Of a stretch of 52,905 bases of DNA, positions 23,267-32,143 are shown piece by piece. The DNA is from an uncultured Solobacterium sp. GTDB lineage: Bacteria; Bacillota_I; Bacilli_A; Erysipelotrichales; Erysipelotrichaceae. The notes under the pieces are model-generated. The model was given only the letters and a program-made list of their open reading frames with translations, searched no databases and had not been told where the DNA came from. The stretch spans positions 1 to 52,905 of the forward strand of contig CALHUY010000076.1 in the NCBI GenBank assembly GCA_938039295.1, read 5' to 3'. The translations under genes were made by a program, and so were the position numbers. Each line of letters begins with the position of its first letter. Position 1 is the stretch's first letter.

Positions 23267-24222
23267 CAGAGGTTAAAAAAATACCTGTCATTCTAGATGG
23301 TGATCCTGGACATGATGATGCGATAGCTTGGGTATTTGCAAAAGCAAATCCTGCCTTTGACATCAAAGCAGTTACTAGCGTAGCAGGGAATCAAACACTA
23401 GCCAAAACAACATATAACGCAATGCGTATCTGTACATTATTAGGTATTGATGCGCCAATTGCGAAGGGTAGAGAACTACCATTATTATCTCCATTAATTA
23501 CAGCGGGAAACTTTCATGGTGAATCTGGCTTGGATGGTCCTGCAATGCCAGAACCATGCATGCAGTTATCAGAGTTATCTTCTGTAGGTTTAATGGCGAA
23601 AGTATTAACAGAAAGTGAAGAACCGGTAACGATTATCGCTACCGGTCCACAGACAAACGTTGCAGCGTTATTATTAACGCATCCTGAATTAAAATCCAAG
23701 ATTGGAAGAATTTCCATCATGGGTGGAGGTCTTAGAAACGGTAACTGGACTCCAGCAGCTGAATTCAATATCTTTGAAGATCCAGAGGCTGCACAAAGTG
23801 TATTTACATCTGGCATTCCAGTTACAATGTGTGGTTTAGATGTAACAGAGAAGGCTATCGTTTATCCAGAGGATGAAAAGAGAATCCGTAAAATTGGTAA
23901 CCAGGTATCTGGTATCGTTGCGGATTGGTTAGATTTCTTCTTCAAGCATCATGCAGAACTTGGCTGGAATGGTTCACCATTACATGATCCATGTGCTGTA
24001 GCAGTACTAATGAAGCCTGAAATCTTTACTACACAAGAAATGTATGTAGAAATCGATACTGAAGGTCACTATACTCGTGGTGCTACAATCGCAGATTGGC
24101 ACCAAACCAGTGGCAATGCAAATAACGTTACTGCGGTACTTGGTGTAGACCGTGAAAAATTTGTTGATCTACTTGTAGAAGTATGTAAGACATACGAAGG
24201 TAGAAAGGTGGAAATCGCATGA
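23263..24222 (+). CDS. inosine-uridine-preferring nucleoside hydrolase 1
   Basis: 319 residues of the IUNH family. The Ca-binding N-terminal DGDPGHDDAIAWVFA matches the D-x-D-P/T-G-x-D-D signature; the second Asp of this motif is the base that activates water. Further family blocks: TSVAGNQTLAKTTYNAMRI, IIATGPQTNVAALLLTHPEL, IMGGGLRNGNWTPAAEFNIF and SPLHDPCAVAVLM. It splits nucleosides to base and free ribose, which the ribokinase at 15.4 kb could phosphorylate. Start and stop both overlap neighbouring genes by four bases (ATGA). Purine versus pyrimidine preference cannot be settled by eye. Confidence 0.93.
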   Translation: MTEVKKIPVILDGDPGHDDAIAWVFAKANPAFDIKAVTSVAGNQTLAKTTYNAMRICTLLGIDAPIAKGRELPLLSPLITAGNFHGESGLDGPAMPEPCMQLSELSSVGLMAKVLTESEEPVTIIATGPQTNVAALLLTHPELKSKIGRISIMGGGLRNGNWTPAAEFNIFEDPEAAQSVFTSGIPVTMCGLDVTEKAIVYPEDEKRIRKIGNQVSGIVADWLDFFFKHHAELGWNGSPLHDPCAVAVLMKPEIFTTQEMYVEIDTEGHYTRGATIADWHQTSGNANNVTAVLGVDREKFVDLLVEVCKTYEGRKVEIA

Positions 24223-25157
24223 CAGATTTAATTCCAATTTGGATTGATACCGATACTGGTGTCGATGATGCGGTTGCACTCCTTTGTGCACTTAAGTTAG
24301 ATAAACTTGCGATTCGTGGCATCTCTGCAGTTGCAGGTAACGTAGAACATGCGAAGACATTTAAAAACTGTCGTAATGTACTTGCATATGCAGGTAGAGA
24401 AGATATTAAAGTATACCCAGGCGCAATTAAGCCAATGTGTGTAGAACTAGATGATGCTTCTGAAGTGCATGGTAAAGATGGACTTGGTGGTGTTGTGATT
24501 CCAGATTCTCCAGCTGAAAAGGAAACAATGCATGCATGGGATGCAATCTATGAAGCTGCGAAAAAGGAAGGTGGTAAACTACAGATTGTTGCGGTTGGAC
24601 CACTAACAAATATCGCAAACGCAATTATCTCTCATCCTGATTTGAAGGATATGGTTGAACGAATCCTCATTATGGGTGGTGCTGCAGTGGGTGGTAATGC
24701 CACAATGGCTGCTGAGTTTAATATCTATGCTGACCCTCACTCTGCTGAGACAGTGATGCAAAGTGGCATTCCAGTAGTAATGTTCGGTTTAGATGTTACA
24801 GTTGATGCCTACTTAGATGCTAAAGATATTCAAGACATCCGCAATTTTAATACGAAGATTAGTCAGTTCTTTGCGGATGTTGTACAATCTAATGTCAACT
24901 TCTATATCAAAAACTACAAGCGTGAAATCTTATGTATCCATGATGCATGTCCATTAATCTACTTGCAGTATCCTGAAATCTTTACAGGACAAAAAGCAGG
25001 TGTCTATGTGGAAACACAGAGCCGCTTAAGCTTTGGCAAGACAGTTACAGACATATGGAGTGATACAAAGTTTAAGTCGCGTGAAACTATAGTAATGCTT
25101 GGTGTTGATCGTGAGAAATTCGCAAGCACTCTAAAGGGTTTATTACAACAATATTAA
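24219..25157 (+). CDS. inosine-uridine-preferring nucleoside hydrolase 2
   Basis: 312 residues, paralogue of the previous gene. DTDTGVDDAVALLCA is the Ca site, with ISAVAGNVEHAKTFKNCRNV, IVAVGPLTNIANAIISHPDL, IMGGAAVGGNATMAAEFNIY and CIHDACPLIYL. Compared with the first hydrolase the Ca motif is TDTGVDD rather than GDPGHDD and the active-site loops differ, suggesting a different nucleoside range, for example one purine and one pyrimidine enzyme (inference). It is the last gene of the importer operon, followed by a terminator shared with rpiR. Confidence 0.93.
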   Translation: MTDLIPIWIDTDTGVDDAVALLCALKLDKLAIRGISAVAGNVEHAKTFKNCRNVLAYAGREDIKVYPGAIKPMCVELDDASEVHGKDGLGGVVIPDSPAEKETMHAWDAIYEAAKKEGGKLQIVAVGPLTNIANAIISHPDLKDMVERILIMGGAAVGGNATMAAEFNIYADPHSAETVMQSGIPVVMFGLDVTVDAYLDAKDIQDIRNFNTKISQFFADVVQSNVNFYIKNYKREILCIHDACPLIYLQYPEIFTGQKAGVYVETQSRLSFGKTVTDIWSDTKFKSRETIVMLGVDREKFASTLKGLLQQY

Positions 25158-25179
25158 AAAGACGGATATCCGTCTTTTT
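25156..25179. terminator. bidirectional terminator
   Basis: A perfect 24-base palindrome, AAAAAGACGGAT then ATCCGTCTTTTT, lies between the convergent hydrolase and RpiR genes. Confidence 0.85.
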
Positions 25180-26027
25180 TAATTCTTCGGCTTTTCGATA
25201 TAGGTACGATGTAGTACTTTGATTGTCTCATCGTAATTCATAGTACCAAGTGCAGTATAGAGAATGTCTATAATATTTAACTGAGAGATACGAGATGACA
25301 TTGCGGCTGTACGCAAGAGGGACTCATTTTCAGTTGTATATAATTTATGGTCTGCAAGTTTTGAAACTGGTGTATCGACACAGCGTGTAATCGCAATAAT
25401 TGGGGTTAGATTTTCCTTTAGCGCATTCATGCATGTGATAACCTCAGTTGTATTACCTGAATAGGAACATACAATCGCTACATCTTCGGCTGTACTATTT
25501 TTACAGCTGAGTAACTGTGAGTGCCAGTCTTCGTTGATAGTACATGGCTTTGAGATACGTAATAGCTTGAGATATAGATCGCGTAGGGTAACTAAGGAAG
25601 CTCCCATTCCAACAAGAATGACATTTCGTGCATCATTCATAATCTTTACGCATTCGCGCAAGGTTTCAACATCCATTAACTTCTCAGTCTCATCAAGGGA
25701 CTTTGCGTTTTTGGCGGTTACCTTGCGAATAATATCTGCGATATTATCAGTTCTTTTGATTTCTTCGTTATACATCTGTTCGCCAGTCTTTGCATGAAGT
25801 GCTAATTCAATTGTAAGACTGCGTTTAAAATCTTTATATCCATCAAAGTTGATGCGGTGGCACATTCTGACAACTGCTGATGGAGATGAAAAACTTTTAT
25901 GTGCCAATTCTTGAACGGAAAGTGTACTTGCGGTTTCAGGATTTTTGAGAATGTATTCCGCAACGGTTCTTTCTGCACCGGCTAGTTCGTGGTAATGCTC
26001 GCGTAATCGAATGAGTGCGTTTTTCAT
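25179..26027 (-). CDS. RpiR-family regulator (MurR-like)
   Basis: 282 residues. The N-terminal HTH_6 domain (1-77) has VAEYILKNPETASTLSVQEL, AHKSFSSPSAVVRMCHRINF and DGYKDFKRSLT. The C-terminal SIS domain (about 105-240) has VILVGMGASLVTLRDLYLKL, VAIVCSYSGNTTEVI and IIAITRCVDTPVSKLADHKL, a sugar-phosphate-binding fold. It is divergent from murQ, so MurNAc 6-phosphate is the likely effector, as for MurR. GGAGAAAACAGCC precedes its start. A GAAAT-AAT-ATTTC inverted repeat in the gap is a candidate operator. Confidence 0.9.
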   Translation of the reverse strand: MKNALIRLREHYHELAGAERTVAEYILKNPETASTLSVQELAHKSFSSPSAVVRMCHRINFDGYKDFKRSLTIELALHAKTGEQMYNEEIKRTDNIADIIRKVTAKNAKSLDETEKLMDVETLRECVKIMNDARNVILVGMGASLVTLRDLYLKLLRISKPCTINEDWHSQLLSCKNSTAEDVAIVCSYSGNTTEVITCMNALKENLTPIIAITRCVDTPVSKLADHKLYTTENESLLRTAAMSSRISQLNIIDILYTALGTMNYDETIKVLHRTYIEKPKN

Positions 26028-26072
26028 GGCTGTTTTCTCCTATAAAAACAATAGCACATTATCCCAAAAACA

Positions 26073-26085
26073 GAAATAATATTTC
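26073..26085. promoter_or_regulatory. candidate operator for the RpiR regulator
   Basis: GAAATAATATTTC is an inverted repeat with 5-base arms in the gap between the divergent regulator and murQ genes. TGAAA..TTTCA-like sites are common for RpiR proteins. A role is inferred from position only. Confidence 0.4.
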
Positions 26086-26102
26086 GAAAAAAAGTATCAA
26101 TA

Positions 26103-26132
26103 TTGAAATTTTATTATCATTTTTCCTATAAT
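26103..26132 (+). promoter_or_regulatory. murQ promoter
   Basis: TTGAAA (26103-26108), 18 bases and a consensus TATAAT (26127-26132), followed by AGGGGG before the start. Confidence 0.75.
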
Positions 26133-26170
26133 ATGGATAGAGTAGGAAATATCATAGGGGGAATATGCAT

Positions 26171-27073
26171 ATGACAATTAATCTGCAAACAATCGCTACA
26201 GAACACCGCAATGAAAATACAATGAATCTAGACCAGATGAGTTCACTTGAAATCATTACAGAAATGAATCGCGAGGATGCGTTAATTGCGTCTGCGGTTC
26301 AACCACATCTTCCTAATATTTCAAAGATAATTGAGTATTGCATTAAGGCAATCAGCCAAGGTGGAAGAATCATTTACATGGGTGCTGGTACAAGTGGAAG
26401 ACTTGGGGTATTAGATGCGGCAGAATGCCCTCCAACCTTTGGTGTATCTCCTGATGTAGTTGTTGGTCTAATTGCGGGTGGTGAAGGCGCCTTTATCAAA
26501 GCGCGTGAAGGATCAGAAGACTCTGCAGAACTAGGAAAACAAGATTTGATTCAAATTGGATTAAATGAAAGAGATATTGTGATTGGTCTAGCAGCGAGTG
26601 GTCGTACTCCGTATGTACTTGGTGGTTTAGCGTATGCACAACAGTTAGGTTGTCATACAGCCGCAATCTCCAATACATATCATTCTAAGATTGGTGAAGT
26701 CGCAGAAATTGCAGTGGATGTTCCTGTGGGTGCTGAAGTATTAACAGGTTCTACACGTTTGAAGTCTGGTACAGCGGAGAAGATGATTCTCAACATGATT
26801 TCTACAGCCACGATGGTAGGCCTTGGTAAGGCATATCAAAACCTCATGGTCGACGTGATGCAGACAAATGAAAAACTACGCAATCGCGCAGAAAATATTG
26901 TTATGGAAGCTACAGGAGTTGAGCGTTCTGTAGCACGTGCTACGATAGATGCAGCAAAGGGTTCCTGTAAAGTCGCTATCACAATGATACTAGCAAGCTG
27001 TTCTTATGAAGACGCATTAATGCGTTTACAGAAAGCTTGTGGTCATGTTCGTGAAGCAATCATGGAGAAATAA
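26171..27073 (+). CDS. murQ: N-acetylmuramic acid 6-phosphate etherase
   Basis: About 300 residues. MurQ cleaves the lactyl ether of MurNAc 6-phosphate to GlcNAc 6-phosphate and lactate. Family blocks: NTMNLDQMSSLEIITEMNRE, IIYMGAGTSGRLGVLDAAEC then PPTFGV, GEGAFIKAREGSEDSAELG (catalytic Glu region) and LTGSTRLKSGTAEKMILNMI. The SIS-fold sugar-phosphate site is GAGTSGR. Two ATGs are in frame, six bases apart; the second (26171) has the better nine-base spacing from AGGGGG. The next gene is mupG, one base after the stop codon, so the locus degrades MurNAc-containing wall fragments in the cytoplasm. Confidence 0.95.
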   Translation: MTINLQTIATEHRNENTMNLDQMSSLEIITEMNREDALIASAVQPHLPNISKIIEYCIKAISQGGRIIYMGAGTSGRLGVLDAAECPPTFGVSPDVVVGLIAGGEGAFIKAREGSEDSAELGKQDLIQIGLNERDIVIGLAASGRTPYVLGGLAYAQQLGCHTAAISNTYHSKIGEVAEIAVDVPVGAEVLTGSTRLKSGTAEKMILNMISTATMVGLGKAYQNLMVDVMQTNEKLRNRAENIVMEATGVERSVARATIDAAKGSCKVAITMILASCSYEDALMRLQKACGHVREAIMEK

Positions 27074-27074
27074 C

Positions 27075-28124
27075 ATGGCAAATTCACTAGGATATTCTGT
27101 ATTCTTAAGCACATTTGAAAAACAGAAGGCATACTTACAAGGTGTAGGGATAAACCATCCACTTGTATTTGTATCATTACACATCGCTGAAGAGTTTAGT
27201 GATACATACACAAAAGACATGCATGCAATGTGTGCATGGTTAAATGAAGAAGGCTTCCGTATCGTGGCAGATGTATCTACCAAATCATTGGAGTTATTCC
27301 AGGTTTCATCTGTACGCGAAATTGCTAAGTTATTAGATGTATATGCATTACGTTTGGATTATGGTTTTGATCATGCGGAAATGCTGGCATTAGCCAAAGA
27401 GATGCCAATTGTATTAAACGCTTCAACAATACGTGTTGAGGAAGTAGAAGATTTAGTGCGTGAAGGTAAAGAAATTCTTGCCATGCATAACTACTACCCA
27501 CGTTGTGAAACAGGACTAGATGAAGAGTACTTCTTACAGATTACCAAGTCACTACAGGATGCAGGTATCCATGTGATTGCCTTTATTCCTGGAGATGTAT
27601 TGAAGAGAGGACCTATTTTTGAGGGACTACCAACTCTAGAACATCATCGTCATATTTCTCCATACGCAGCGTTTATGGAACTGACATTAAAGTACCATGT
27701 AGACCAAGTGTTTGTGGGAGACCCAGGTATTAGTGCATATGAGATTCAACGTATTCAATCCTATTGCGATACGGGAGTCATTGATATTCCGGCTACTTTA
27801 AAATATGCAGAACATTTCTATAATAAAGAAGTGACTTGTCGTATCGATAGTCCAACATGGATCATTCGAGTAGAAGAAGCACGTTTATTAAAGAAGGCAG
27901 ATGAGCACATCGTACCAAACAATACAATTACACGCGAAGTTGGAGCAATCACAATGGATAATGATGCATACTTACGTTATGCAGGTGAAGTACAGATTAT
28001 ACGTAGTCCACTACCAGCAGATAATCGCGTCAATATCATTGGACATGTATCACCTAAAGACTTATCGATTCTAAAACTAGTCAAAGGTGGTATGAAGATT
28101 CGATTTGTAAGAGAAGATATGTAA
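27075..28124 (+). CDS. mupG: 6-phospho-N-acetylmuramidase (DUF871)
   Basis: About 349 residues of the DUF871 family, to which S. aureus MupG belongs; MupG hydrolyses MurNAc6P-GlcNAc to MurNAc6P and GlcNAc. The TIM barrel starts LGYSVFLSTFEKQKAYLQGV, with IVADVSTKSLELF, LRLDYGFDHAEMLALAKEMP, IVLNAST and MHNYYPRCETGLDEEYF (aspartate and glutamate near the barrel mouth), and ends in a cyclophilin-like domain with ITREVGAITMDNDAYLRYAG. The frame opens upstream in murQ, but GGAGAAATAAC precedes the ATG at 27075. No murP-type PTS transporter is adjacent, so uptake of the disaccharide must be encoded elsewhere or use another route. Confidence 0.9.
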   Translation: MANSLGYSVFLSTFEKQKAYLQGVGINHPLVFVSLHIAEEFSDTYTKDMHAMCAWLNEEGFRIVADVSTKSLELFQVSSVREIAKLLDVYALRLDYGFDHAEMLALAKEMPIVLNASTIRVEEVEDLVREGKEILAMHNYYPRCETGLDEEYFLQITKSLQDAGIHVIAFIPGDVLKRGPIFEGLPTLEHHRHISPYAAFMELTLKYHVDQVFVGDPGISAYEIQRIQSYCDTGVIDIPATLKYAEHFYNKEVTCRIDSPTWIIRVEEARLLKKADEHIVPNNTITREVGAITMDNDAYLRYAGEVQIIRSPLPADNRVNIIGHVSPKDLSILKLVKGGMKIRFVREDM

Positions 28125-28168
28125 TGAAGTACCTTCTTTTCTTATGCATTTCATCATAGAATAGATGT

Positions 28169-29092
28169 ATGAAACAACTGTATTATTCACTTCCGCAATA
28201 TCTCAAAGATACCTTCGGACGAAAACTGTATAAAGTAGCACTTGAAACAGGAATGACCTGCCCAAATCGTGATGGAAAAGTTGCGGTAGGAGGTTGTATT
28301 TTCTGTGGAGAAGGAGGTTCTGGAGATTTCGCGATTTACTACGAGGGGAAGCGTTTAAGCAGAGAAGAACTGATTTATAATCACCAAGAGATTCCTAAGG
28401 GCGACTATATCGCATATTTCCAATCCTTTACAAATACTTACGCTCCTACTAGCAAACTTCGAGAAATCTTTACAGCTGCCTTAGAGGATGACTTATTTGC
28501 AGGGATTTCCATTGCGACTAGACCTGACTGTTTAGGAAAAGATGTTTTAGAACTTTTAAAAGAGTTAAAAGAAAAATATCTAAATAAATTCATTTGGGTA
28601 GAGCTTGGTCTACAAACAATTCATGAAAGTACTGCGAAGTGGATGAATCGTGGATATCCACTTGAAGTATTCGATGAAGCAATCAAGAATCTAAAGTCGA
28701 TTAATATAGAAGTGATAGTGCATATTATTATCGGCCTTCCAGGTGAGGATCAAAAAATGTTGTTAGAAACGATACAACATTTAAATGCTTGTCAGATTGA
28801 TGGTGTAAAGTTACAGCTATTACATTACCTAAAGAATACACGATTAGGCGTACAGTATTTATCTAATCCATCTCAGTATCATGTTTTAGAGATGGATGAG
28901 TATGTAGAGCTTGTGACAGAATGTATTGCGCATTTAGATGAACATATCGTTATCCATCGCTTAACAGGAGATGGAAATGCGGAAGATCTGATTGCGCCAC
29001 TATGGAGTACAGATAAGCGTCGTGTATTAAATTTAATCAATCACATGTTGAAGATAAAAAGTTATACACAGGGTTGTAAACTATCAAAATAG
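28169..29092 (+). CDS. TIGR01212-type radical SAM protein (YhcC/YtqA-like)
   Basis: 307 residues. The 4Fe-4S cluster motif is in GMTCPNRDGKVAVGGCIFCG: the first Cys followed after 12 residues by C-I-F-C, a spacing typical of the TIGR01212 family rather than the classic C-x3-C-x2-C. IATRPDCLGKDVLELLKELK, FIWVELGLQTIHESTAKWMN and VEVIVHIIIGLPGE-like segments complete the barrel. Family members are proposed RNA-modifying or thiolation-related enzymes, but the reaction is not fixed. No Shine-Dalgarno sequence is present; a TAGAAT box ends six bases before the ATG, which suggests a leaderless mRNA. Confidence 0.9.
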   Translation: MKQLYYSLPQYLKDTFGRKLYKVALETGMTCPNRDGKVAVGGCIFCGEGGSGDFAIYYEGKRLSREELIYNHQEIPKGDYIAYFQSFTNTYAPTSKLREIFTAALEDDLFAGISIATRPDCLGKDVLELLKELKEKYLNKFIWVELGLQTIHESTAKWMNRGYPLEVFDEAIKNLKSINIEVIVHIIIGLPGEDQKMLLETIQHLNACQIDGVKLQLLHYLKNTRLGVQYLSNPSQYHVLEMDEYVELVTECIAHLDEHIVIHRLTGDGNAEDLIAPLWSTDKRRVLNLINHMLKIKSYTQGCKLSK

Positions 29093-29129
29093 GAGGGATA
29101 TAAACGAGAGTTATCACCGAAAAAAATTC

Positions 29130-29158
29130 TTGAATTTTAGCCTAAAATATTTTAAATT
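29130..29158 (+). promoter_or_regulatory. promoter with internal palindrome, Na/Pi gene
   Basis: TTGAAT (29130-29135), 17 bases and TAAATT (29153-29158). The palindrome ATTTTAG-C-CTAAAAT at 29134-29148 overlaps the spacer, a position suited to a repressor. A GGATC-TGAT-GATCC hairpin sits just before the ribosome site at 29198-29211 and might modulate translation. Confidence 0.5.
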
Positions 29159-29223
29159 GAATTTGTTTCCGTGCGTTTATGATGGGGAGATTTTAGAGGA
29201 TCTGATGATCCACAGGAGGAATG

Positions 29224-30906
29224 ATGGAACTTACATCCATTAGATGGGATATTATCCTAGGTGGTTTCGGTTTATTCTTAATCGGTATTAATTTCATGGG
29301 TGATGGTTTAAAGGCTGTCGCTGGTGATAAGTTAAGAGATTATATTGATAAATATACAACCAATCCATTCAGTGCTTTATTGATTGGTATTGCGATTACA
29401 ATCGTTATGCAGTCAAGTTCGGCTTCAACCGCAATTACGATTGGCTTAGTTCGTGCAGGTCTTATGAACTTGGAACAGGCTGCTGGTATCGTTATGGGTG
29501 CTAATATTGGTACGACGGTTACATCATTATTGATTTCCTTGGATATTGATAGCTTTGTTTTATACTTCGTGTTTGTTGGTGCGATGATTATCTGCTTTGG
29601 TAAGAAGCAGAAGATCAAGAGTACTGGATATATTATTCTTGGTTTTGGTTTGATTTTCTTTGGTTTGAATTCAATGGGTGATGAACTTGCGGCGATTAAG
29701 GATGTTCCAGCATTTATGTCCTTTGCGGAAGCAATGTCCACAAATCCATTCTTATCCTTACTAGCTGGTACAATCATGACTGGTGCAGTACAGGCGTCTG
29801 CTGCGACAATCGGTGTCGTTCAGAAGATGTACGAAGCTGGTGCACTTACATTTAGTGCTGTATTACCATTCGTATTTGGTGCTAATATCGGTACAACTGT
29901 TACTGGTATCTTAGCTTCAATTGGTGGTTCTACAGCAGCTAAAAGAACAGCGGGCATTCATATCTTATTCAATATTATTGGTACAACAATTGGTATGGTA
30001 TTCTTAGTGCCTTACGCAAACTTTATTCAATGGATTTGTGCAGAGTTACATATTAGTGGAATGATGCAGATAGCGGTAGCACATATCGTCTTTAACACAA
30101 GTGCAACCATCGTATTCTTCCCACTCCTTCGTCAATTTACAGCGTTAATTCGTTTGATTGTTCGTGGTGAAGAACCTAAGAAGATTGAAATTAATATCGA
30201 TGAGTTGGATGCTCATCTTGCTAGTACAGAACTTCCTGCAGTTGCGATTTCTGCAGCTAGAGATGCGATCTTTAAACTGGCAGATGTTGTAGGGGAAGAT
30301 GTCTCTGATTCGCGTGCTTTCTTAAATAAACCTGGTACAGATGAAGACTTTGAAAACTTGAAACAATCTGAATCTATGATTAATTCTCTAGATCGTAAGA
30401 TTACAGAGTTCTTAGTTCAAGTTTCATCTAGTTCAAATTTAACGGATGTTGACCAAGCGGATATTCGTAGAGATCTTGAAATTATTAAGAACTTAGAACG
30501 TTTAGGAGACTTATCTATGAACCTCTCTGAGTTTTATAAGATGGTTCAAGAAGACCGTAGTGAACTAACATCCTTTGCGATGGCTGACATCAACGGTATG
30601 TATGATAAGTTTAAAGAAATGTACGCAAAGGCAATTGCAGTATACCGAACAAAAGATAAGATTATCTACGAAGAATTAATGGCATTAGAAGAAGAAATGG
30701 ATAAGGCAGAGTATGTGGCTCGTCAAGCACACTTTACACGTATGTCTAAGAACCAATGTGAATCTTCTGTCGCTGCTTCTATCTACTGTGATATTCTTGG
30801 TACATTAGAGCGTATGGGTGACCACTGCTGTAATATTGCCAAGTCAGCGCTATTAGATTATGTAGATGCTAGTTTTAATCCAACACTGATAGATACAACA
30901 AAATAG
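29224..30906 (+). CDS. Na/Pi cotransporter with PhoU-like domain
   Basis: About 560 residues. The first 315 form the NptA/PNaS membrane domain with two inverted repeats, each with its signature: MQSSSASTAITIGLVRAG and GAVQASAATIGVVQKM (second repeat; Q-A-S-A where many have Q-S-S-S). GANIGTTVTSLL and GANIGTTVTGILASIGG are the matching second motifs. The last 220 residues are cytoplasmic helices of the PhoU type (RDLEIIKNLERLGDLSMNLS; LGTLERMGDHCCNIAKS). It imports phosphate with sodium. Two ATGs lie back to back; AGGAGG is one base from the first and four from the second, so the second is favoured. Confidence 0.93.
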   Translation: MELTSIRWDIILGGFGLFLIGINFMGDGLKAVAGDKLRDYIDKYTTNPFSALLIGIAITIVMQSSSASTAITIGLVRAGLMNLEQAAGIVMGANIGTTVTSLLISLDIDSFVLYFVFVGAMIICFGKKQKIKSTGYIILGFGLIFFGLNSMGDELAAIKDVPAFMSFAEAMSTNPFLSLLAGTIMTGAVQASAATIGVVQKMYEAGALTFSAVLPFVFGANIGTTVTGILASIGGSTAAKRTAGIHILFNIIGTTIGMVFLVPYANFIQWICAELHISGMMQIAVAHIVFNTSATIVFFPLLRQFTALIRLIVRGEEPKKIEINIDELDAHLASTELPAVAISAARDAIFKLADVVGEDVSDSRAFLNKPGTDEDFENLKQSESMINSLDRKITEFLVQVSSSSNLTDVDQADIRRDLEIIKNLERLGDLSMNLSEFYKMVQEDRSELTSFAMADINGMYDKFKEMYAKAIAVYRTKDKIIYEELMALEEEMDKAEYVARQAHFTRMSKNQCESSVAASIYCDILGTLERMGDHCCNIAKSALLDYVDASFNPTLIDTTK

Positions 30907-30915
30907 TTGATAAAT

Positions 30916-30958
30916 AAAACTTCTTGCGAGAAAATTAACAAATCGCTAGAAGTTTTTT
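30916..30958 (+). terminator. terminator after Na/Pi gene
   Basis: AAACTTCT (with inner GCGA) at 30917-30929 pairs with TCGC-T-AGAAGTTT at 30943-30956, followed by T residues. Confidence 0.85.
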
Positions 30959-30970
30959 AAATTATATCAA

Positions 30971-30999
30971 GTGAAATTTTGGAAGGAATTGCCTATAAT
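30971..30999 (+). promoter_or_regulatory. ldh promoter
   Basis: GTGAAA (30971-30976), 17 bases and a consensus TATAAT (30994-30999), followed by AGAAAGG ahead of the start. Confidence 0.75.
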
Positions 31000-31035
31000 G
31001 TAGACGTATCTAAACACAGAAAGGATATGTTAAAT

Positions 31036-31992
31036 ATGAGTATTAATTTTCGTAAGGTAGCTGTTGTAGGCTGCGGTTTTGTTGGATCTTCCAGTGCATT
31101 TGCCCTAATGCAAAGTGGACTATTTTCAGAAATGGTTTTATTAGATGTAAATCATGCAAAGGCTGAAGGTGAGGCTATGGATATTGGTCATGGTACTTCC
31201 ATCAGTTCACCAATGAATATCTATGCTGGTAATTATTCTGATATTAAGGATGCGGCTATTATTATTGTTACAGCTGGTGCTGCTCAAAAGCCAGGTGAAA
31301 CACGTCTTGACTTAATCAAGAAGAATATCCAGATTCACTCTGGTATTATGGCTGAAATTAAGGCGCAAAATCCTGAAGGCATCTTATTGATTGTGGCCAA
31401 TCCAGTCGACATCTTAACTTACTATGCACAGAAGGCTTCTGGCATGCCAGAGAATCGTGTATTTGGATCAGGAACTGTATTAGACTCTGCACGTCTAAGA
31501 TATCTATTAGGAACACGCCTAGATGTAGACTCACGTTCTGTTCACGCATATGTTATTGGTGAACATGGTGACTCTGAAATTTGCACATGGTCTATGGCAA
31601 ATATCTCAGGTGTTCCACTCGCTGACTTCTTTGCGTTAAGAGGTATGGGTGGTGACCTCGATATGAAGGTAGCACAAGAAGATATTGCGGAAGATGTTAA
31701 GAATGCAGCGTACAAGATCATTGAAAGAAAGAACGCAACATACTATGGTATCGCAATGTCTGTTGTAAGAATCTGCCGAGCAATCTTACGTGATGAAAAA
31801 TCCATCTTACCAGTATCCACTAGATTACATGGTGAATATGGCATCAATGATGTATCGCTCAGTGTTCCAGCAATTGTTGGTAGAAATGGTATTGAAGAAT
31901 TAGTGCCAATCTCCCTTAGTGAAGAAGAACGCACAAAACTTGCGGAATCTGCAGCTGTCTTAAAGAAGACAATGGAAGGCATAGAATTCTAA
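31036..31992 (+). CDS. ldh: L-lactate dehydrogenase
   Basis: About 318 residues. NAD-binding AVVGCGFVGSSSAFALMQSG, then LLDVNHAKAEGEAMDIGHG, substrate Arg in GETRLDLIKKN, catalytic Asp in VANPVDILTY and catalytic His in IGEHGDSEI are all present. It reduces pyruvate to L-lactate with NADH, the main electron sink of lactic fermentation. The frame is open upstream to 30979, past the promoter, so that start is excluded; two ATGs remain, at 31027 and 31036, and the second is 11 bases from AAAGG. Stands alone between its own promoter and terminator. Confidence 0.95.
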   Translation: MSINFRKVAVVGCGFVGSSSAFALMQSGLFSEMVLLDVNHAKAEGEAMDIGHGTSISSPMNIYAGNYSDIKDAAIIIVTAGAAQKPGETRLDLIKKNIQIHSGIMAEIKAQNPEGILLIVANPVDILTYYAQKASGMPENRVFGSGTVLDSARLRYLLGTRLDVDSRSVHAYVIGEHGDSEICTWSMANISGVPLADFFALRGMGGDLDMKVAQEDIAEDVKNAAYKIIERKNATYYGIAMSVVRICRAILRDEKSILPVSTRLHGEYGINDVSLSVPAIVGRNGIEELVPISLSEEERTKLAESAAVLKKTMEGIEF

Positions 31993-31993
31993 T

Positions 31994-32019
31994 AAAAAAT
32001 CCGGAAATCCGGATTTTTT
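31994..32019 (+). terminator. terminator after ldh
   Basis: AAAAAATCCGG (31994-32004) pairs with CCGGATTTTTT (32009-32019) around a four-base loop. Confidence 0.92.
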
Positions 32020-32143
32020 CATTTCATGTAATTTATTCAAAAAATATCTTACATAAAGAAAAAGAATATAGTAGAATTCCTGCGTTATTTCTTGATGCAC
32101 ATATCATGATAAAGAACACTATCTAGTAAGAAAGGAAAATGTA

